DNA of 64,000 bases from Rhodospirillum centenum SW (GTDB lineage Bacteria > Pseudomonadota > Alphaproteobacteria > Azospirillales > Azospirillaceae). The notes below the pieces were generated by a model. The model was not told the DNA's origin, made no database searches, and saw only the letters and a program-made list of their open reading frames with translations. Shown piece after piece: positions 58,377-64,000 of this stretch; within the stretch, counting starts at the first letter, position 1, and every line of letters begins with the position of its first letter. Location of the stretch: assembly GCF_000016185.1 (NCBI RefSeq), contig NC_011420.2, positions 62,001 to 126,000 of the forward strand, given 5' to 3'. The position numbers and the translations under genes are program-made.

Positions 58377-59783
58377 ATGGCGCACGACATTCTGATCGTC
58401 GATGACGAATCCGACATCCGGATGCTGATTGCCGGCATCCTGAACGACGAGGGGATGAAGACGCGGGAAGCGGCGGACGCCGACCAGGCGCTGGCCGCCG
58501 TGGCCGCCCGCCGTCCCAGTCTGGTGATCCTGGACATCTGGCTGCAGGGCAGCCGTCTGGACGGTCTCCAGATCCTGGACGAACTGAAGCGCGACCACCC
58601 GGACGTGCCCATCGTCATGATCAGCGGGCACGGCACCATCGAGACGGCCGTGGCCGCCATCAAGAAGGGCGCCTACGACTTCATCGAGAAGCCGTTCAAG
58701 GCCGATCGCCTGCTTCTCCTGGTCGAACGCGCCATCGAGGCCGCCCGGCTCCGCCGCGAGAACCGGGAGCTGAAGCTGCGGGCAGGGGCTGAAACCGACC
58801 TGGTCGGCAAGAGCCTGCCCGTCAACCAGCTCCGCCACGGGGTCGAGAAGGTGGCGCCGACGGGGTCGCGCGTGCTGATCTCCGGTCCGCCGGGCAGCGG
58901 CAAGGAGGTGGTCGCGCGCATGATCCATGCCCGCTCCCGCCGCGCCGACGGCCCCTTCGTGGCGCTGAACTGCGCCACCATGCGGCCCGACCGGCTGGAG
59001 ATCGAGCTGTTCGGGACCGAGCATGCGCTGGACGGCGGCGGCCGCAAGGTCGGCACCTTCGAACAGGCGCACGGTGGCACCCTGTTCCTGGACGAGGTGG
59101 CGGACATGCCGCTGGAGACCCAGGGCAAGATCGTGCGTGTCCTCCAGGAGCAGACCTTCGAGCGGGTCGGCGGCTCGGCCCGGGTGGAGGTGGATGTCCG
59201 CGTCATCGCCAGCACCAACCGCGACCTGACGCTGGAGATCGAACTGGGCCGCTTCCGGCAGGATCTCTATTACCGGCTGGCCGTGGTGCCGCTGAAGGTG
59301 CCGCCCCTGCGTGAGCGGCGGGAGGATATTCCGCTGCTGGCCCGACACTTCATGCAGCGGACCGCCGAATCCGCCGGCCTGCCGCAGCGGAGCTTCGGCG
59401 AGGATGCCATGGCGGCGCTCCAGGCCTATGACTGGCCGGGCAATGTCCGCCAGCTCCGCAACGTGGTGGAATGGCTGCTGATCATGGTGGCGGGCGATCC
59501 GCACGAGCCGGTCCGGGCCGACATGCTGCCCCCGGAGATCGGTGCCATCACCCCGACCGTGCTGAAGTGGGAGAAGGGGGGGGAGATCATGGGCCTGCCC
59601 CTGCGCGAGGCGCGCGAGGTGTTCGAGCGCGAATATCTGCTGGCCCAGGTCACCCGCTTCGGCGGGAACATCTCCCGGACGGCGGCCTTCGTCGGCATGG
59701 AGCGGTCGGCCCTGCACCGGAAGCTGAAGTCCCTGGGTGTACATGGAACGGAAAAGAACGGGACGCGCCTGACCGTCGAATGA
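58377..59783 (+). CDS. ntrX: Response regulator NtrX
   Basis: 468 residues from ATG 58377, 4 bp after ntrY. Receiver D53 in LVILDIWLQGS, AAA+ Walker A GPPGSGKE, and C-terminal HTH ending SALHRKLKSLG. The place of the GAFTGA loop reads ALDGGGRKVGTFEQ, so it cannot use the normal contact to sigma-54; alphaproteobacterial NtrX commonly lacks it and may act with other polymerase forms. A long antisense frame over this region is a GC artefact. Confidence 0.95.
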   Translation: MAHDILIVDDESDIRMLIAGILNDEGMKTREAADADQALAAVAARRPSLVILDIWLQGSRLDGLQILDELKRDHPDVPIVMISGHGTIETAVAAIKKGAYDFIEKPFKADRLLLLVERAIEAARLRRENRELKLRAGAETDLVGKSLPVNQLRHGVEKVAPTGSRVLISGPPGSGKEVVARMIHARSRRADGPFVALNCATMRPDRLEIELFGTEHALDGGGRKVGTFEQAHGGTLFLDEVADMPLETQGKIVRVLQEQTFERVGGSARVEVDVRVIASTNRDLTLEIELGRFRQDLYYRLAVVPLKVPPLRERREDIPLLARHFMQRTAESAGLPQRSFGEDAMAALQAYDWPGNVRQLRNVVEWLLIMVAGDPHEPVRADMLPPEIGAITPTVLKWEKGGEIMGLPLREAREVFEREYLLAQVTRFGGNISRTAAFVGMERSALHRKLKSLGVHGTEKNGTRLTVE

Positions 59784-59852
59784 CGGTACGCCCCCAGGAC
59801 GCCACGGAGGCCGGCCCGCGCCGGTCAGCATCACCAGGACAGCGGTAGCGCC

Positions 59853-61229
59853 ATGAAAGTCATCGTCTGCGGGGCCGGACAGGTCGGGTCCAACATCGCC
59901 CGCTATCTCGCCTCCGAAGGCAACAACGTGACGGTGATCGACCAGTCGTCGGAGCTGATCCAGAAGATCAGCGACACGCTGGAGGTCCAGGCGATGGTCG
60001 GCTTCGCCTCGCATCCCCATGTGCTGGAGGCCGCGGGCGCCGCCGATGCCGACATGATCGTCGCCGTCACCCTGGCGGACGAGGTCAACATGGTGGCCTG
60101 CCAGGTGGCGCACTCGCTCTTCAACGTGCCCACCAAGATCGCCCGCGTCCGCCACCAGAGCTATCTGGCGCCCATCTGGGCCGACCTGTTCTCCCGCGAC
60201 CACCTGCCGATCGACGTCATCATCTCGCCGGAGATCGAAGTGGCGCGGGCCGTCGCCCGCCGGCTCCAGGTGCCGGGTGCGTTCGACATGATCCCGATGG
60301 CCGACGGCAAGGTGAAGGTCATCGGCGTGATCTGCGGCGACAACTGCCCGATCATCCATACGCCGCTGCGCCAGCTCACCGGCCTGTTCCCGGACCTGAA
60401 CATCGAGATCGTCGCCATCGTCCGCAACGACAGGCCGATCATCCCGTCGGGCGACGACCAGATGCTGCCCGGCGACGAGGTCTACTTCGTCGCCGATACC
60501 AAACATGTCAGCCGGGCCATGGCCGCCTTCGGCCACGAGGAGCCGGAGGCCCGCCGGGTCATCATCATCGGTGGCGGCAACATCGGCCTGTGCCTGGCCG
60601 AGGAGATCGAGGCGAAGCACCAGGGCGTCTCCGCCCGCATCGTCGAGATCGACCGCAAGCGCGCCCAGATGGTGGCCCAGCGCCTGTCGCGCACCATGGT
60701 GCTGCATGGCGACGGGCTGGACCCCGACATCCTGGAGGAGGCGAATGTCCGCGCCAGCGAGACGGTGGTCGCCGTCACCAACAACGACGAGGGCAACATC
60801 CTCGCCTCGCTGCTGGCCAAGCGCTACGGCTGCGAACGCGCCATCACGCTGATCAACAAATCGACCTACCAGCCTCTGGTGCAGCCGCTGGGCATCGACG
60901 CGGTGGTCAGCCCGCGCTCGATCACCGTATCCTCGATCCTCCAGCATGTCCGCCGCGGCCGCATCAAGGCCGTCCACAGCCTGCGCGAGGGCTTCGCCGA
61001 GGTGATCGAGGCGGAGGCACTGGAAACCTCATCGCTGATCAACACGCCCCTGCGGGAGATCAGGCTGCCGGACGGGGTGATCGTCGGTGCCATCGTCCGC
61101 GGCGGCGACGTCATCATCCCGCGCCCCTCCACCGTCATCAAGCCGAACGACCGGGTCATCATCCTGGCCGAGGTCGGACAGGTGAAGAAGGTCGAGAAGA
61201 TGTTCGCCGTGAGGCTTGAGTTCTTCTGA
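59853..61229 (+). CDS. trkA: Trk potassium transporter NAD-binding component TrkA
   Basis: 458 residues with two tandem TrkA-N/TrkA-C units: first Rossmann VCGAGQVGSNIARYL at the N-terminus, second IIGGGNIGLCLAEEI at about residue 237. It gates the TrkH/TrkG channel in response to nucleotides. Its place after ntrX is conserved in Azospirillum-like bacteria and in Rhizobiales. Confidence 0.96.
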   Translation: MKVIVCGAGQVGSNIARYLASEGNNVTVIDQSSELIQKISDTLEVQAMVGFASHPHVLEAAGAADADMIVAVTLADEVNMVACQVAHSLFNVPTKIARVRHQSYLAPIWADLFSRDHLPIDVIISPEIEVARAVARRLQVPGAFDMIPMADGKVKVIGVICGDNCPIIHTPLRQLTGLFPDLNIEIVAIVRNDRPIIPSGDDQMLPGDEVYFVADTKHVSRAMAAFGHEEPEARRVIIIGGGNIGLCLAEEIEAKHQGVSARIVEIDRKRAQMVAQRLSRTMVLHGDGLDPDILEEANVRASETVVAVTNNDEGNILASLLAKRYGCERAITLINKSTYQPLVQPLGIDAVVSPRSITVSSILQHVRRGRIKAVHSLREGFAEVIEAEALETSSLINTPLREIRLPDGVIVGAIVRGGDVIIPRPSTVIKPNDRVIILAEVGQVKKVEKMFAVRLEFF

Positions 61230-61280
61230 CGATTCGTCCCGCTTCAGAAACCGGTTCAAGAACGATCGGACATCCGGATC

Positions 61281-62150
61281 ATGCCCCGCTTCGCCTATGT
61301 CAACGGACGCTACCTCCCGCATGACGACGCCGCCGTCCATATCGAGGACCGCGGCTTCCAGTTTGCGGACGGCGTCTATGAGGTCGTCACGATCGTCGGC
61401 GGGCGGTTCGCCGACCTGGAGGGCCACCTCGCTCGCCTGGACCGTTCGCTGCGCGAACTGCGGATGCCCTGGCCGGTGAAGCCGACCTCGCTGCGCCTGA
61501 TCATGCGGGAACTGGCGGCGCGCAACGGTGTCCGCGACGGGATGGTCTATGTGCAGGTGACCCGGGGTGTCGCACCGCGCGACTTCCGCTTCCCGGCGGA
61601 CACCGCCCCGACCCTGGTTCTGACCTGCCGCCGGTCGCGTTTCCAGACGGCGCGGCAGCTCGCGGAAGGGGTGTCGGTCATCACGATCCCGGACATCCGC
61701 TGGCTGCGCCGCGACATCAAGACGGTCGGCCTGCTGGCGCAGTCGCTGGGCAAGCAGAAGGCGGCGGAGGCGGGCGCCTACGAGGCCTGGCAGGTCGATC
61801 CCGACGGCACGGTGACGGAGGGCTGCTCCTCCAACGCCTGGATCGTCACGGCCGAGGGCACCCTGGTGACCCGTCCGGCCTCGAACCTCATCCTCAACGG
61901 CATCACCCGGCTGTCGCTGCTCCGGATCGCGCGGGATCTGGGCATTCCGGTGGAGGAACGCCCCTTTACCGTGGCGGAGGCTCATGCCGCCCGCGAGGCG
62001 CTGATGTCCAGCGCTGGCAGCTTTGCCCTGCCGGTCACCCGGATCGACGGCAAGCCGGTCGGGGAGGGCAGGCCGGGGCCGCTGACCCTGCGGCTGCGCG
62101 CGGCCTATCTGGCCGATGTCGGCGCTCCCGATCCCGTCGGCCGGGTCTGA
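61281..62150 (+). CDS. dat: D-amino-acid aminotransferase (class IV)
   Basis: 289 residues. RRDIKTVGLLAQSLGKQ contains the PLP lysine and TEGCSSNAW the phosphate-binding block of fold-type IV transaminases; FQFADGVYEVVTI is near the N-terminus. D-alanine transaminases and branched-chain or aminodeoxychorismate lyase relatives share this pattern; the gene order (trkA-dat-hfq) favours D-amino-acid transaminase. Confidence 0.85.
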   Translation: MPRFAYVNGRYLPHDDAAVHIEDRGFQFADGVYEVVTIVGGRFADLEGHLARLDRSLRELRMPWPVKPTSLRLIMRELAARNGVRDGMVYVQVTRGVAPRDFRFPADTAPTLVLTCRRSRFQTARQLAEGVSVITIPDIRWLRRDIKTVGLLAQSLGKQKAAEAGAYEAWQVDPDGTVTEGCSSNAWIVTAEGTLVTRPASNLILNGITRLSLLRIARDLGIPVEERPFTVAEAHAAREALMSSAGSFALPVTRIDGKPVGEGRPGPLTLRLRAAYLADVGAPDPVGRV

Positions 62151-62154
62151 CGCC

Positions 62155-62889
62155 ATGAATGACGCCATCGCCGACGCCACCGTGTCCGCGCCCCTGCCGC
62201 CGCAGCGGCTGCCGCGCGCCGTGCTGTTCGACTGGGACAACACGCTGGTCACCAACTGGCGCTGCGTCCATGCCGCGATCAATGCGGCGCTGGAGCGTTT
62301 CGGCCACCGGCCCTGGACCCTGGAGGAGAGCTACGGCCGTGTCCGCCACAGTCTGCGCGACAGTTTCCCCGCGATCTTCGGGGATGACTGGATGGCGGCG
62401 CGCGACGTGTTCTATGCCCATTTCCAGGAGCACCACCTGGACTATCTGGAACCGCTGCCCGGCGCGGCGGAGTTGCTGGAGCAGCTCTCCGGGACGGGCA
62501 TCTATCTGGGGGTGGTGAGCAACAAGACCGGCAGCTTCCTGCGCGCCGAGGCCGACAGCCTGGGCTGGACGCGCCATTTCGGCAAACTGGTGGGCGCCAC
62601 CGACGCCGCCGCGGACAAGCCGTCCGTGGCGCCGGTGGAGATGGCGCTGGAACCGGGCGGAATCGTCGCGGGTCCCGATGTCTGGTTCGTCGGCGATGCC
62701 GATATCGATATGGAGTGCGCGCACAGGTCCGGTTGCCTGCCGATCCTCGTCGGATGTACCCCGGACGTTGCGGCCGGCCTGGGGCGCTTCCCCCCGGCTG
62801 TGAGGCTTGATGGCTGCTCAGCGATTTCCGCCTTGGTGCAACAGATGCGTGATACCATATCGCTAGACGGTGCCCCACGGATGTCCTGA
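62155..62889 (+). CDS. HAD-superfamily phosphatase
   Basis: 244 residues from ATG 62155, 4 bp after dat. HAD motifs: LFDWDNTL (nucleophile DxD), VVSNKTG, DKPSVAPV and FVGDADIDMECA. A cap inserted after motif I suggests a phosphoglycolate phosphatase-like small-molecule phosphatase. Substrate unknown; conserved next to hfq in this group. Confidence 0.85.
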   Translation: MNDAIADATVSAPLPPQRLPRAVLFDWDNTLVTNWRCVHAAINAALERFGHRPWTLEESYGRVRHSLRDSFPAIFGDDWMAARDVFYAHFQEHHLDYLEPLPGAAELLEQLSGTGIYLGVVSNKTGSFLRAEADSLGWTRHFGKLVGATDAAADKPSVAPVEMALEPGGIVAGPDVWFVGDADIDMECAHRSGCLPILVGCTPDVAAGLGRFPPAVRLDGCSAISALVQQMRDTISLDGAPRMS

Positions 62890-62967
62890 TCCGGCCGGCT
62901 GCCGCAGAACCAGAAACCCGGGCGCTCTACAAGAGGCCCCAAGAACGAGCAAAGCGAGGCTGCTCCA

Positions 62968-63216
62968 ATGTCGGAAAAATCGCAGAACGTGCAGGACGTT
63001 TTCCTGAATCACGTCCGCAAGAACAAGACTCCGGTGACGGTATTTCTCGTCAATGGCGTCAAACTTCAGGGCATCATTACCTGGTTCGACAATTTCTCCG
63101 TCCTGCTGCGCCGTGATGCGCACTCGCAGCTTGTCTACAAGCATGCGATTTCGACGGTGATGCCGGCACACCCGATCCAGCTGTTCGAGCCCGCCAAGGA
63201 GACGGAACACGACTGA
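62968..63216 (+). CDS. hfq: RNA chaperone Hfq
   Basis: 82 residues: Sm1 motif ([29 protein letters not shown]) in two blocks and Sm2 [10 protein letters not shown]. The short acidic tail is typical of alphaproteobacteria. Forms the hexamer that pairs small RNAs with mRNAs, including in nitrogen control. hflX follows directly. Confidence 0.97.
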   Translation: MSEKSQNVQDVFLNHVRKNKTPVTVFLVNGVKLQGIITWFDNFSVLLRRDAHSQLVYKHAISTVMPAHPIQLFEPAKETEHD

Positions 63217-63289
63217 GATCCAGCCTGCCGAAGGGCGCGGGCCTGCCACCCGCGCCTTCGTCATCCATCCGGTCCTGCCCGAGGACCGG

Positions 63290-64000
63290 ATGGCAAGCCG
63301 TAGCCCGGAGGCGCAGCTGGAGGAGGCCGTCGGCCTTGCCCGCGCCATCGAGCTTGAGGTGGTCGGGGCCCGCTCCATCCGTGTGATGAGGCCGCGGCCC
63401 GCCGCCCTTCTCGGCCAGGGGGCCGTGGAGGAACTGGCCGCCGCCATCGAGGCGGAGACCGCCACGCTCGTCGTCGTCGATCACGCCCTCACGCCCGTAC
63501 AGCAGCGCAACCTGGAGAAAGCCTGGAAGGCAAAGGTCATCGACCGCACCGGCCTGATCCTGGAGATCTTCGGCGCGCGCGCCCGCACCCGCGAGGGCCA
63601 GTTGCAGGTCGAACTGGCGGCGCTGACCTACCAGCGCTCCCGCCTCGTGCGGTCCTGGACGCACCTGGAGCGCCAGCGCGGCGGCTTCGGCTTCCTGGGC
63701 GGCCCCGGCGAGAGCCAGCTTGAGATCGACCGCCGCCTGATCGGGGAGCGCATCGCCCGGCTGAAGGCGGAACTGGAGGAGGTCCGGCGCACCCGCGGCC
63801 TGCACCGCCGCGCGCGGGAGAAGGTGCCCTATCCGGTCGTCGCCCTGGTCGGTTACACGAACGCGGGCAAGTCCACCCTGTTCAACCGCATGGCCGGCGC
63901 GGATGTGTTCGCCAAGGACCTGCTGTTCGCCACGCTGGACCCGACCATGCGGGCGATCACGCTGCCGTCCAACCGGAAGATCATCCTGTCCGATACGGTG
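63290..64000 (+). CDS. hflX: Ribosome-associated GTPase HflX, cut by window end
   Basis: The frame runs to the end of the window without a stop. GYTNAGKST is the G1 loop and LDPTMRAI the switch region; the N-terminal domain includes LLGQGAVEEL and GGFGFLGGPGESQLE, the HflX signature. It rescues stalled ribosomes. First ATG is 63290, but conserved sequence (TRAFVIHPVLPEDR) extends upstream to about 63248 with no ATG, GTG or TTG before the hfq stop, so an unusual start (for example ATC 63218 or CTG 63275) is possible. Confidence 0.93.
   Translation, partial: MASRSPEAQLEEAVGLARAIELEVVGARSIRVMRPRPAALLGQGAVEELAAAIEAETATLVVVDHALTPVQQRNLEKAWKAKVIDRTGLILEIFGARARTREGQLQVELAALTYQRSRLVRSWTHLERQRGGFGFLGGPGESQLEIDRRLIGERIARLKAELEEVRRTRGLHRRAREKVPYPVVALVGYTNAGKSTLFNRMAGADVFAKDLLFATLDPTMRAITLPSNRKIILSDTV

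Noticed and set aside
58212-60977. Very long antisense frame (over 900 codons) covering ntrX and trkA
   Set aside because: It mirrors real genes on the other strand; such frames arise from high GC at third positions. Its translation has no family motif.

Overview
The window is GC-rich alphaproteobacterial DNA, most like an Azospirillum/Rhodospirillum-type member of the Rhodospirillales; Rhodospirillum centenum or a close relative is my best guess. The reasons are the order dusB-ntrB-ntrC-ntrY-ntrX-trkA-dat-HAD-hfq-hflX, a pyruvate dehydrogenase E1 beta subunit with its own lipoyl domain, a fused ispDF, and a trpGDC-moaC-moeA cluster. This is a judgement from gene content and order; no database search was made.

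Three blocks can be seen. (1) 1-13261 is the tail half of a siphovirus-like prophage. It holds tail terminator, tail tube, tail chaperone with a -1 frameshift signal, tape measure, four distal-tail/baseplate genes including an NlpC/P60-like enzyme, tail tip, tail fibre, tailspike and a small membrane protein. A parDE toxin-antitoxin pair and a frameshifted phd antitoxin sit on the opposite strand between chaperone and tape measure. The tail tube gene carries a one-base frameshift near its start.

(2) 13547-25916 is a dense defence island. Eight minus-strand genes with overlaps or gaps of at most 22 bp read, in transcription order: Phd-type antitoxin, PIN toxin, SNF2/RapA-type helicase, AIPR protein with an apparent PD-(D/E)xK site, type III-like Mod methyltransferase, RhuM protein, type III-like Res helicase-nuclease, and three-Cys-motif partner TcmP. 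The Cx6Cx2C protein (DUF5131, Gp37/Gp68) that TcmP is named for lies convergent at the far end, 5 bp away. The packing suggests one transcription unit and perhaps one composite anti-phage system; I do not recognise the whole set as a named system. A noncoding, relatively AT-rich spacer and an ISAs1-type transposase remnant separate it from moeA.

(3) 26616-64000 is housekeeping chromosome: molybdopterin (moeA, moaC) and tryptophan synthesis (trpC, trpD, trpG; trpE detached with ppiD), a copper pair (cueR-like regulator, copZ) flanking a frameshifted polysaccharide deacetylase, central metabolism and envelope genes (tpiA, secG, pyrG, kdsA, an acyltransferase, eno, an FtsB/DivIC-like gene), the pyruvate dehydrogenase cluster (pdhA, pdhB, pdhC, lpdA) followed by lipA and a COQ10/RatA-like gene, then cinA, ispDF, and the nitrogen-regulation cluster dusB-ntrBC-ntrYX with trkA, an aminotransferase, a HAD hydrolase, hfq and the start of hflX. 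No tRNA, rRNA or CRISPR array was recognised.
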